NCBI GenBank assembly: GCA_023411215.1
Contig: JAEYOY010000077.1
Location: 1-64,000, forward strand
Reading direction: 5' to 3'
Source of the DNA: Bacillota bacterium
Lineage (GTDB): Bacteria; Bacillota; Clostridia; Lachnospirales; Lachnospiraceae
Length of the DNA: 64,000 bases
The translations under genes were made by a program, and so were the position numbers. Position 1 is the first letter of the stretch. The number at the start of each line of letters is the position of its first letter. Below, in pieces: positions 24,235 through 33,248 of the stretch. Under the pieces are notes generated by a model. The model worked only from the letters and a program-made list of their open reading frames with translations, was not told the DNA's origin and searched no databases.

Positions 24235-25839
24235 ATGGCAAAGAAAGTAACTAAAATAGAGCCGGTGAGACAGAATGTTATCCAAACCCTCAGACCGAAA
24301 AAACGGGTTTGCGCTTACTGCAGAGTTAGCACGGATTCTACCAAGCAGCACACATCCTACGTAGCTCAAGTGGAATATTACGAAAGCTATATCGGAAAAC
24401 GTGAGGATTGGGAATTTGTCGGTATCTTTGCGGATGAAGCAAAAAGTGGAACAAAGGTTAAGAGCCGAGATGAATTCCTGCGAATGATGCGTGAATGTGA
24501 AAATGGCAATATCGATGTCATCATTACGAAGTCGGTCACTCGGTTTGCTAGAAATACAGTTGATAGCATCGAAGCCATCCGGAAACTGAAATCCCTTGGA
24601 GTTACAGTATACTTTGAAAAAGAGAACCTCAACACCATGTCAGAGCAAAGCGAACAGATGCTGACGATTTTAAGCTCCTTGGCACAAGGGGAATCCGAAA
24701 GTATTTCGACCAACAACCGCTGGGGTATTCAAAAGAGATTTAGGGATGGCAGCTATAGGCTCAGCACAGTAGCCTATGGATATACGAAGGATGAAGATGG
24801 CGAACTGGTGATTAAAGAAGATGAGGCGGAAATAGTACGCCGAATTTACCTGGAGTATCTGGGTGGGAAAGGATCCTATGTCATCGCCAGAGATTTAAAC
24901 AAAGACCAAGTTCCAACCGTCAGAACTGCAGAGACTTGGAATGAAAGTACTGTGAAAGAGATTCTTCAAAATCCTATATATGAAGGTGATCTGATCTTAC
25001 AGAAAACCTACACCACTGAGGTACTCCCGTTCACGAAGAAACGAAATCGTGGCGAGATGCCTCAGTTTTATATTAAGGATAACCATGAACCGATTATCAC
25101 CAGAGAACAAGGACAGATAGTTCGGGAGATTTATGAATATCGAAGAAAACAGATGGGGAATGACCGCAGTGAAAAATATCAAAACAGGTACGAGTTCAGC
25201 AGCAAAATCATGTGCAGTGAATGTAATGGCTCATTTAAAAGGCAAAAGATCTACATCGGTAAGCCTTACGAGAAAATCCAATGGAGCTGTACGAACCACA
25301 TTAAGAACAATGCGATGTGCAAAATGAAGCCGGTTCGTGAGGACATCATCAAAGATGCCTACCTGACAATGTGGAATAAACTTGTCAGCAATTATGGATA
25401 CATACTCATCCCGATGCTGGATTCCCTTAAGAATCTTCGAATCAATAAAGAACAAGAATCTGAAATTGAAGAAGTAAACCATAAGATCATGGAACTGACT
25501 GAGCAGAGCCACATCCTGAGCCGAGTAGCGCAAAAGGGATATGTGGACTCTGCTCTTTTTATACAGAAACAAAATGCTCTGAATGTTGAACTTGAAGAAA
25601 CGAAGAGAAAAAGGAACAGCCTTCTGGGTTCCAATGGGTTCGAAAAGGAGATCGCTGGGACTCAAAGACTGCTTGAAATCATCCGGTATAACCCAGTGAT
25701 TATGGAGGATTATGATGAAAGCCTTTTTAGCCATACAGTGGAGCAGGTGATTATCGGTCAAAAGAATATGATAACCTTCAAACTGATTAATGGACTGGAG
25801 TTGTTAGAGAAGGCAGGAACAGGTGGTGAGCAGGAATGA
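24235..25839 (+). CDS. Large serine recombinase 1
   Basis: 534 residues from ATG 24235 with AAAGGAGG 8 bases upstream. It catalyses site-specific insertion and excision of the host element. Domains in order: N-terminal resolvase domain with catalytic Ser32 (AYCRVSTDS) and the conserved Arg in SVTRFARNTVD; the recombinase domain from about 165 with TVKEILQNPIYEGDL; a zinc ribbon near 325-365 (MCSECN, then C-x9-C); and a coiled-coil region from 410. All expected domains are present. It overlaps the next gene by 4 bases (ATGA). Confidence 0.92.
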   Translation: MAKKVTKIEPVRQNVIQTLRPKKRVCAYCRVSTDSTKQHTSYVAQVEYYESYIGKREDWEFVGIFADEAKSGTKVKSRDEFLRMMRECENGNIDVIITKSVTRFARNTVDSIEAIRKLKSLGVTVYFEKENLNTMSEQSEQMLTILSSLAQGESESISTNNRWGIQKRFRDGSYRLSTVAYGYTKDEDGELVIKEDEAEIVRRIYLEYLGGKGSYVIARDLNKDQVPTVRTAETWNESTVKEILQNPIYEGDLILQKTYTTEVLPFTKKRNRGEMPQFYIKDNHEPIITREQGQIVREIYEYRRKQMGNDRSEKYQNRYEFSSKIMCSECNGSFKRQKIYIGKPYEKIQWSCTNHIKNNAMCKMKPVREDIIKDAYLTMWNKLVSNYGYILIPMLDSLKNLRINKEQESEIEEVNHKIMELTEQSHILSRVAQKGYVDSALFIQKQNALNVELEETKRKRNSLLGSNGFEKEIAGTQRLLEIIRYNPVIMEDYDESLFSHTVEQVIIGQKNMITFKLINGLELLEKAGTGGEQE

Positions 25840-26810
25840 TGCAAAGACATATGCCCATGGGATACAAGATGGTGAATGGAGCAGTTGATATACAAGAGGA
25901 ATATGCGAAAACCGTAAAATCAATTTTTACAGATTATATCGCTGGAAAGTCTATGTTTGCCATCGCAAAAGACCTGACCGCTGCAGGCGTGCTTAATGCC
26001 AACAAAAAGCCGAATTGGAATCATGGTTCAGTGGGGAAGATCCTGCAGAACATCAGGTATCAAGGGGACGAATTATATCCAAGACTTATTGATGACGAGA
26101 CCTTTAATAAGGCACAGGAGCAACGGGTAAGAGTAGAGAAAAAACTGAGTAGAACACAGCAAGTGCAAGCCATTCGAAATCAAACGGTTTTCAGCGGCAT
26201 GATCCGATGCGGCGAATGTGGCGAAAACTACAAAAAGTACATCGAGCACGCTGGAAAGCCGTCTGAAAAGGTCAAATGGAAGTGCAAACATTATATTTAC
26301 CAAAACCGAGTATTATGCAAAAACCATTTCTTCACCGATGAGGACTTGAAAGCGATTTTTATAGAAGCTACCAATCAACTATTAAGGCAAAGGTGGCTGA
26401 TCGAAAAAATCAAACCGCAAGAACCGCCGAAGATGAGCTTGGATTTAAGAGAGACAGAAAACCGGATTAAGGAACTGGAGCTGGAAGGTGACTACTCGAA
26501 TCCGATACTACCGGAACTGATACTCAGGCGAGCACAGCTCTACTATGCAGGGGCTAAAGTATATGATCAACCAAGAAATGCTGAGAGATTTAAAGAAGCT
26601 CTTGGGGGAATCAGCACCTTGACGGAATTTGACGAGGAACTGTACAAAACGATCATTAAGCAGATGACTATTTATAAAGAAACCAAGATAGCGGTTGAAT
26701 TTATAGGTGGCATCATTATAGAAAGACCCATAGAAACCCAAAGAAAGGATGGTAACCATGGCAGTAGCAAAAAAGACGGTAGCAATCATACCGCCTCAAA
26801 TGAAATATGA
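25836..26810 (+). CDS. Serine recombinase-like protein 2, lacking the catalytic domain
   Basis: 324 residues, starting at an ATGA overlap. It begins directly in the recombinase domain (GYKMVNGAVDIQEEYAKTV, then SVGKILQNIRYQGDELY) and continues through a zinc ribbon (IRCGECGENYKKY, then C-x10-C) to a helical tail. The whole resolvase domain with its catalytic Ser is absent. Because the start is coupled to the upstream gene and the reading frame is clean, this looks like a stable form and not recent decay. It may act as a DNA-binding partner or directionality subunit for its two complete neighbours. Confidence 0.85.
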   Translation: MMQRHMPMGYKMVNGAVDIQEEYAKTVKSIFTDYIAGKSMFAIAKDLTAAGVLNANKKPNWNHGSVGKILQNIRYQGDELYPRLIDDETFNKAQEQRVRVEKKLSRTQQVQAIRNQTVFSGMIRCGECGENYKKYIEHAGKPSEKVKWKCKHYIYQNRVLCKNHFFTDEDLKAIFIEATNQLLRQRWLIEKIKPQEPPKMSLDLRETENRIKELELEGDYSNPILPELILRRAQLYYAGAKVYDQPRNAERFKEALGGISTLTEFDEELYKTIIKQMTIYKETKIAVEFIGGIIIERPIETQRKDGNHGSSKKDGSNHTASNEI

Positions 26811-28413
26811 TAGGCATTTGCGAGTAGAGCAGAAAACGCTAAGGGTAGCTGCTTATTGCAGAGTCAGTACGCTTCTTGAACAGCAGGAAGGCAGCTACGA
26901 GGCGCAGGTCGATTATTATACAGAAAAAATCAATAGCAACCCCAACTGGAAGTGCGCCGGGATATTCGCCGATGATGGGAAAAGCGCCACACAGACAAAG
27001 AAACGTGACGATTTCAATGCTATGATCGATGCATGCATGGCTGGAAAAGTGGATCTGGTACTGACAAAATCGGTCAGCCGATTCGCGAGAAACACAGTTG
27101 ATGCTCTGCAGTGCATACGAAAGCTTAAAGAAAAGAATGTACCTGTTATCTTCGAAAAAGAGGGCGTCAACACCATGGAAAGCGGTGGCGAACTCCTGAT
27201 TACGATCCTAAGCAGTCAGGCTCAGGAGGAAAGCCGGAATATCAGCGAGAATACAAGATGGGGATTAACCAGAAGATTTGAAAACGGCATCATATCGGTA
27301 AACCATAAGAAGTTTCTCGGCTACACCAAAGATGACGATGGTAACCTCATCATCGTCCCAGATGAAGCGGTGATTGTTAAACGGATTTTCAGAGAGTATC
27401 TGGAAGGGAAAAGCATTATACAGATTACCAAAGGGCTACAAGATGACGGCATAAAGACCGTAACAGGACTTGAAAACTGGCATCCTGGCACGATTGATAA
27501 GATGCTCTCAAACGAGAAGTTCTGCGGAGATGCCTGCATGCAAAAAACCTACACCATCGACTTCCTCACGAAAAAGAAGGTCAAGAACCAAGGGTATGCA
27601 CCACAATACTATATTGAAGACAACCATGAGGCGATTATCCCGAAAGAGCTGTTTCACCAAGTACAGGTTGAAAAAGCCAGAAGAGCAAGTCTCAACAAAG
27701 CTGCAGTAACAAGAAAGGCAAATAAGGCTAAGAAAGAAAAGAGCAAATACAGCTCAAAGTATGTGCTGACTGAACTCCTGACTTGCGGAGAATGCGGACA
27801 CTCATACAGAAGACAGACATGGTCCAAATACGGTCAAAAGACGGCAGTATGGCGCTGTGAGGACAGACTAAAGCAGGGGACAAACTCCAAATGCCATCAC
27901 TCGCCAACCCTGAAAGAAGAACAACTGCACGATGCAATCATAAAGGCAATCAATAAAGTGGTCGAAAATAACGGCGATTTTATCGGAACCTTTAGAGAGA
28001 ATGTGATACGAGTCATCGGTAACTATAGCACCAAAGGGGTTACAACGGAATACGATGACCAGATCGATGCCCTGCAAAAGCAGATGCTGACGCTCATCGA
28101 AGATAACGCACGACAAGGCGCTGTCAGCGAAGAGTTTGATGAAGCATACAGAAAGTTATCCGAGCAGATAAACGAGCTAAAACAGGCGAAAATACAGCTT
28201 GTAAGGGCACAGAAGCAAGCAGAGAACTATGCTGAAAGGTTAGATGCCTTGGACAAGGCAATCAAGAACGTAAACCCAGAGGTACGAGAATTTGATCAAG
28301 AACTGGTGAAAAGGTTAATCTACAGCATCAAGGTCAATAAGGGCATGAAAATAACCATACAGTTTCACTCCGGGATTGTAATGACTGAGAGTGTGGACTA
28401 CTACGAAGATTAA
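26758..28413 (+). CDS. Large serine recombinase 3
   Basis: 551 residues from ATG 26758 (AAAGGA 8 bases upstream), nested 53 bases into the previous gene; ATG 26749 is an alternative. Complete domain set: resolvase domain with Ser37 (AAYCRVSTLL) and SVSRFARNTVD; recombinase domain with TIDKMLSNEKFCGDACM; zinc ribbon (LLTCGECGHSYRRQ, then WRCEDR and C); coiled coil from about 440. With genes 1 and 2 it forms a coupled operon of recombinases, probably acting together on one pair of attachment sites. Confidence 0.92.
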   Translation: MAVAKKTVAIIPPQMKYDRHLRVEQKTLRVAAYCRVSTLLEQQEGSYEAQVDYYTEKINSNPNWKCAGIFADDGKSATQTKKRDDFNAMIDACMAGKVDLVLTKSVSRFARNTVDALQCIRKLKEKNVPVIFEKEGVNTMESGGELLITILSSQAQEESRNISENTRWGLTRRFENGIISVNHKKFLGYTKDDDGNLIIVPDEAVIVKRIFREYLEGKSIIQITKGLQDDGIKTVTGLENWHPGTIDKMLSNEKFCGDACMQKTYTIDFLTKKKVKNQGYAPQYYIEDNHEAIIPKELFHQVQVEKARRASLNKAAVTRKANKAKKEKSKYSSKYVLTELLTCGECGHSYRRQTWSKYGQKTAVWRCEDRLKQGTNSKCHHSPTLKEEQLHDAIIKAINKVVENNGDFIGTFRENVIRVIGNYSTKGVTTEYDDQIDALQKQMLTLIEDNARQGAVSEEFDEAYRKLSEQINELKQAKIQLVRAQKQAENYAERLDALDKAIKNVNPEVREFDQELVKRLIYSIKVNKGMKITIQFHSGIVMTESVDYYED

Positions 28414-28542
28414 TAAATTGGAATATCAGATAAGAAACAATGGCCGTGGCTGAAGATGTAGCTGCGGTTTCTTTTGTTTGGATTAGCTAAGTCTGTGAAA
28501 CTAAACTACAGTCCAAACAACACTAGGATTGGAGTAATGACG

Positions 28543-28932
28543 ATGACGAAAGAAGAACTATATGAACTGATGGAAGACGGTAACCTTGGATATGCCTGTG
28601 TTTTTAAAAGACAAGATCAAGGAATGCATACTGATTATATGTTCAAGATGACAGCAGAAAACATTGCCAATTTCATCGGGAAGAATGCTTATACAGCAGA
28701 TAAGATCATCATGACGGATATGTGTGACAACTTGGTTTGTGAGTCTGTATTTGGTGGATTTCTAACGAATTGCCCAGATCAGAATTTGTGCCGAGAGATT
28801 ATTCCACACTTAGTTCTAATTCAGATGGGAGAAGCAGAACCTAAAGAATTCCCAGTAGCAGCCAGAGAAGATATGGAGCAGCTCTGGGCTGAAGAAGAGG
28901 CAGTGATGCAGGCAGAATTTAGAATGTTGTAG
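28543..28932 (+). CDS. Conserved-looking small protein after the recombinases
   Basis: 129 residues from ATG 28543, which has GGAG 8 bases upstream; ATG 28537 is too close to it. Acidic C-terminus, several Cys (YACVF, DMCDNLVCE, NCPDQNLC), no signal or membrane segment. I do not recognise a domain. It lies 129 bases after recombinase 3 and is followed by an unrelated promoter, so it is probably part of the integration module or the first gene beyond it. Confidence 0.5.
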   Translation: MTKEELYELMEDGNLGYACVFKRQDQGMHTDYMFKMTAENIANFIGKNAYTADKIIMTDMCDNLVCESVFGGFLTNCPDQNLCREIIPHLVLIQMGEAEPKEFPVAAREDMEQLWAEEEAVMQAEFRML

Positions 28933-28994
28933 ATGGTATAATTTCCAAATATTTGGTCGAATCTTCTTGTGAATTTCTTCTCATAGGGGTACAA

Positions 28995-29024
28995 TTGACA
29001 TAACAATGTTGTTGATATTGTTAT
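28995..29024 (+). promoter_or_regulatory. Promoter with built-in operator for the Gabija-like operon
   Basis: TTGACA (28995-29000) with a weak TGTTAT -10 (29019-29024). A perfect inverted repeat ATAACAAT (29000-29007) / ATTGTTAT (29017-29024) fills the space between the -35 and -10 boxes. A repressor bound there would block polymerase directly. Confidence 0.55.
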
Positions 29025-29043
29025 CCATGTGGGAGGTAAGAAA

Positions 29044-29277
29044 ATGCCAACTGTGAATGAATTATTAGATAAAGCAAAGGCTGAAATATCAAATCTATTA
29101 TCCGGGGAAGTATTCCTATTAAGGGATCTGTTCAAGGGGTACGAATGGAATCGGATATCAAGAAGTGATAGATTGCTCCTTGGCACCTTATTTCTCAACT
29201 ATATAAAAACAGATGATATAGGGGTTGTACCGATTGAAAAGACTTCGTCGGGGCAACAGAGATATAAGGTATATTAG
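29044..29277 (+). CDS. DUF1413-like small protein
   Basis: 77 residues from ATG 29044 with GGGAGG 7 bases upstream. The core FLLRDLFKGYEWNRISRSD followed by RLLLGTLFLNYIK matches the DUF1413 pattern (Leu-x-Asp-Leu-Phe, Trp-Asn, then Leu-Gly-x-Leu-Phe). It stands 14 bases before the OLD nuclease gene and shares its promoter, so it is probably cotranscribed with the Gabija-like pair. Function unknown; a regulator or antitoxin-like role would fit its size. Confidence 0.65.
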   Translation: MPTVNELLDKAKAEISNLLSGEVFLLRDLFKGYEWNRISRSDRLLLGTLFLNYIKTDDIGVVPIEKTSSGQQRYKVY

Positions 29278-29291
29278 GGGGGAGCGAGAAT

Positions 29292-31385
29292 ATGTTTATA
29301 TCAAATATTTCTATTGAGAACTTTAGAAATTTTAAAAGTGTTTCGGTTGATTTCAGGGATGGAATTAATATGTTGATTGGGCAAAATAATGCGGGTAAAT
29401 CCAATCTTCTAAAGGCTTTAGCGATCATATTTGACAGTTCATACAAAAAGCAATTATCAACAAATGATATTTATAACAATTTACCACTAGAAGATTTAAA
29501 GCTTCATTCCCCCAAAGTATCAATTACCGTGCGTCTTTCTCAATCAGAAAACGAGAATTTGATGGGAGATGAATTGGTTACCGTTAGTAATTGGCTTGTT
29601 TCTTTGCAGGAACCTTATTTAGCGCAAGTGCAATATGAGTTCTTTTTACCAGAGGCTCATGAAGCAAAATATAGAAGCTATATGCAAAGTGTATCCACGA
29701 AAGAAATGGCATGGAAAGTCATCAACGATAATTTTATACGACTATACATAAATAAGACGTGGGTGGGAAACCCGGAAAACCAAATACAAATTGATAATGA
29801 TAGTCTTAATAAATTTGATTTTCAGTTTCTAGATGCTATTAGGGACGTAGAAAGAGATATGTTTTCTGGCAAGAACACCTTGCTAAAGAATGTAATAGAC
29901 TTTTTTATAGACTATGATATTAAGTCTGATAAAAATCTTACAGAGGAGCAGCAATCTGAGCAGTTATCTGATAGGAAAAGAGAATTCGATACTACTTCAG
30001 AATCGCTTGTAGCAAAGCTTCGAGAACGCTTGAAAAGTGGGAATCGAGAAATATTGTCATATGCCGATGGAATTGGAGCTTCATTTGATAAATCGAAACC
30101 TGATTTTGAAGGGAAAATTACTGAAAGTGAATTATATTCTGTCTTGCAACTGATTGTTAAGCAAAATACCGGAATGAGTATTCCTATTTCAAATAATGGC
30201 CTTGGTTATAATAATTTGATTTTTATGTCATTATTATTAGCCAAAATGCAGGTAGACTCTGATGGGAAATATTTAGGGAGTAACGCTAAGGTTTTTCCGG
30301 TATTGGCGATTGAAGAGCCAGAAGCCCATTTGCATCCAACCATGCAATTCCAATTTATTAAGTTCCTTAAGAAAAACATTAGTGATAAAAAAGTTAAGCA
30401 AATTTTCATAACTTCACATTCAACACATATTACTTCGTCAACGCAGTTGGATGATATTATTTGTTTGTACAAAGAAAATGGACAAGTTGGGGTAGCATAC
30501 CCAGGCAAAGTATTCTTTGATATTGAAGCAGATGGGTCAAAAAAAGATAAGCCTGAAAGTAAAAAATATGTTCAGAGATTTCTTGATGCAACCAAATCCA
30601 ATATGTTATTTGCCGAAAAAGTAATCTTTGTAGAAGGAATTGCTGAGCAATTACTGATGCCAGTTTTTGCTGACTATTTGAACAAATCTTTAGAAGAAAA
30701 TCATGTTTCTGTAATAAACATTGGTGGAAGGTATTTTGAGCATTTTCTTTATCTGTTTGATAGTAAAAAAGAAACCACTATTAATCGGAAAATTGTATGC
30801 ATAACTGATTTGGATCCTGCACAAAAAGAAAAAAATAAAGAAAAGGCTAAATTCCAGAAATGCTATCCGTTTGAAATGAACGCTGATCCATCGAAATATG
30901 ATTATGAGTTAAACTCAATTATGGATAAGTATAAAGATGCTGTGCATCCGAACATTCGCTCATTTACTCAAGATAAAGCATTAGGGAAAACTCTTGAGTA
31001 TCAATTGGCATTTGAAAATGAAAAATGCAAATTACTGATTACTCCATCGTTGCAGAATAGTGCTGAGTTAAATGAGTTAATGGCAATGATTGAAGAGGGC
31101 AAACCAATAGCTGATATGTTATCGAAATTGAGAGGTAGCGATGAAAATGAAAGGATTAAAGACTCAATAACAGCAGTAAATCAAGGGATTTGGAGTGAAG
31201 AGATAAAGAAGAAGGCAATCATTGCCTCAAGGTATCTAAATTCGGTTGGTAAAGGTGAAAATGCCTTAGAACTGTCATCTATATTGAGAGAAAATCTATT
31301 AATAAAAGGAAAAGAAGGATATCAAGAATTTCATGTACCTTCATATATAAAAGAAGCAATTGAATGGATGTGTGAGGACATATGA
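29292..31385 (+). CDS. gajA: Gabija GajA-like OLD-family ATPase/TOPRIM nuclease
   Basis: 697 residues. OLD-family proteins combine an ABC ATPase with a TOPRIM nuclease; with a UvrD-like partner they make up the Gabija defence system. Walker A GQNNAGKSN is at 30-38, Walker B with the following His loop is VLAIEEPEAHLHP near 336-348, and ITSHSTH follows. The TOPRIM part has VIFVEGIAEQ (Glu near 448), the NIGGRYFEHF strand and CITDLDP near 504. It is longer than the about 580-residue reference GajA. It overlaps the helicase gene by 4 bases (ATGA). Confidence 0.82.
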   Translation: MFISNISIENFRNFKSVSVDFRDGINMLIGQNNAGKSNLLKALAIIFDSSYKKQLSTNDIYNNLPLEDLKLHSPKVSITVRLSQSENENLMGDELVTVSNWLVSLQEPYLAQVQYEFFLPEAHEAKYRSYMQSVSTKEMAWKVINDNFIRLYINKTWVGNPENQIQIDNDSLNKFDFQFLDAIRDVERDMFSGKNTLLKNVIDFFIDYDIKSDKNLTEEQQSEQLSDRKREFDTTSESLVAKLRERLKSGNREILSYADGIGASFDKSKPDFEGKITESELYSVLQLIVKQNTGMSIPISNNGLGYNNLIFMSLLLAKMQVDSDGKYLGSNAKVFPVLAIEEPEAHLHPTMQFQFIKFLKKNISDKKVKQIFITSHSTHITSSTQLDDIICLYKENGQVGVAYPGKVFFDIEADGSKKDKPESKKYVQRFLDATKSNMLFAEKVIFVEGIAEQLLMPVFADYLNKSLEENHVSVINIGGRYFEHFLYLFDSKKETTINRKIVCITDLDPAQKEKNKEKAKFQKCYPFEMNADPSKYDYELNSIMDKYKDAVHPNIRSFTQDKALGKTLEYQLAFENEKCKLLITPSLQNSAELNELMAMIEEGKPIADMLSKLRGSDENERIKDSITAVNQGIWSEEIKKKAIIASRYLNSVGKGENALELSSILRENLLIKGKEGYQEFHVPSYIKEAIEWMCEDI

Positions 31386-32854
31386 TAATAACATCTAAAG
31401 ATAGAATTTTTATTGAAGAGGATTTCAAAATAGAGGCTGGACCGGGAGCTGGGAAGACAGAGTTTTTGGTTAATCATATTAAAAATGTTCTTCAAAACTC
31501 TAATCGGTTATCGTGTGCACGAAAAGTAGCATGCATCACATATACGAACACAGCGGTTGAGACTATTCTTAATAGGATTGGGAAAGGTGTTTCGGACAGA
31601 GTTGAGGTATCAACAATACACAGCTTTCTATATAGAAACGTTGTAAAACCATATTGCGCATTCCTTCCCACTGAATATGAACTGTGTTCTAGTAAAGTTA
31701 ATGGGCATGATGAATCATATATTAGTAATAGGTATATTAGAGAATGGTTTGAGAGCGAGGATTTAAGCGCTTTGAGACATCCTAATACTAAAAATCAAAT
31801 TCTAAATATGCCTGCATACAATCAAGCCCTACAGAATTGGTTATCATCTATGCAATGTGTTTGTAGGGATGGATCCGTTTCATTCGAGTGCGATAATTCG
31901 AAAGCCGTTGGATATGATAAGGCCAGTAACGCTCAACTGAGAATTAATACAAACAATTTAAGAGTATTATCTAGCAAAATAATCGGCATCAAGAAAATCT
32001 ATTGGAGAAAAGGAAAACTGGACCATAATGATGTGCTGTTTTTTTCATTTGTTCTAATTGAGAAATATCCGTTTATCCTTGAAATTCTTAGAGCAAAATT
32101 TGCTTATATGTTTATAGATGAATATCAAGATACCAATCCCATACAATCACACATAGTAAATGAGATGAGAAAAAAGGAAACCGTTATAGGAGTGATAGGT
32201 GATAAAGCACAATCCATTTATAGTTTCCAAGGTGCTGATCCGACCCTGTTTGACTCATATGAAGTCGATGAAAACAGTATTCATACCATTTGTAGTAACC
32301 ATAGAAGTACTAATCAAATTGTAGGCCTTTTAAATAGAATACGTAACGATATAAACCAAAATCCATGTGAGAACATTGATGATATTGAGACAATCCTTTA
32401 TATTGGGGAGCGGAATGAAGCATATAAAAAAGCATGCGAACTATGTAGCGGAAATACAGTTGTATCACTTTCAAGAGATAATCTCAGTTCAAATGCCATG
32501 AAAAAAGAAATTGAAGGAAATGACTTAGATAGGAAATTACTTGAGCGTTACTCGGAGCAAGACAGCAATAGTGAAAGACGGCGTTTTTTGATATCGTTTG
32601 TACAAGCTATAGAATTGGCGATTAATGGCAAATACAAAGAAGCCGTTAAGGGCATTGAGTGGATGTTCAGGAAAGATGATAACTCGAAGAAAATAGCATT
32701 GCATTCATTAGTAAAAATGCTCAATGTATACAATCAATATTGTGATGATACCTTGATGAAGTTTTATAACGTAGTTTGCTCAACATTAGGTGCAAATCTA
32801 TCAGGCTTTAGAAAAGGTGCCAGCGAAAGAATTCTACGAGAACACTCATTATAA
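31382..32854 (+). pseudogene. gajB: Gabija GajB-like UvrD/REP helicase, N-terminal part (frameshifted)
   Basis: 490 residues before a premature stop. It has Walker A AGPGAGKTEF (19-28), motif Ia CITYTNTAV, TIHSFLY, Walker B MFIDEYQDTNP near 244 and GDKAQSIYSFQGADP near 274. The C-terminal helicase motifs are missing from this frame but appear in the next frame from 32790 on. Reading would be restored by removing one base in or near the A-run at 32812-32815. This could be a real mutation, an assembly or sequencing error, or a programmed +1 shift. The gene is coupled to gajA by an ATGA overlap. Confidence 0.8.
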
Positions 32855-33140
32855 AAGTATTGCTATATGTATCAATATCACAGAAGATATCAGCAGCCAT
32901 ATAACAATTCACAAGGCAAAAGGATCAGAATATGAGAATGTAATGCTTATTGATAACAAAAATACTAAAGCATTATTGCTAGATCCGAATTTAGATAGGA
33001 ATGAAGAACACCGAATAATCTACGTTGGGATGAGCAGAGCAAGAAGACGGTTATTTATACAAATGGATGAACTTGAAGTCGAGGAAGAACGAAAAATACA
33101 AGAAAAATTAAGTGAATTGAAGATTGTAAGGTTAATGTAA
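32790..33140 (+). pseudogene. gajB: Gabija GajB-like helicase, C-terminal part in shifted frame
   Basis: 116 residues in the frame +1 to the preceding part. It supplies the missing superfamily 1 motifs: ITIHKAKGSEYENVML (motif V) and IIYVGMSRARRRLFI (motif VI). A GTG at 32790 opens the frame, but no ribosome binding site is visible, so independent translation is doubtful. Joined near 32812, the two parts give a roughly 585-residue helicase. Without joining, the N-terminal product would lack motifs needed for ATP hydrolysis. Confidence 0.75.
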
Positions 33141-33248
33141 AACAGATAGATAATTAGAAGAAATAGTATAAGTTACTAAAGTAATGCCAGTTTCTCCAAA
33201 GATCAAGAAGAGAATGGAGAGGGTTGTCACTTAGAATGGAGGGTGGAA

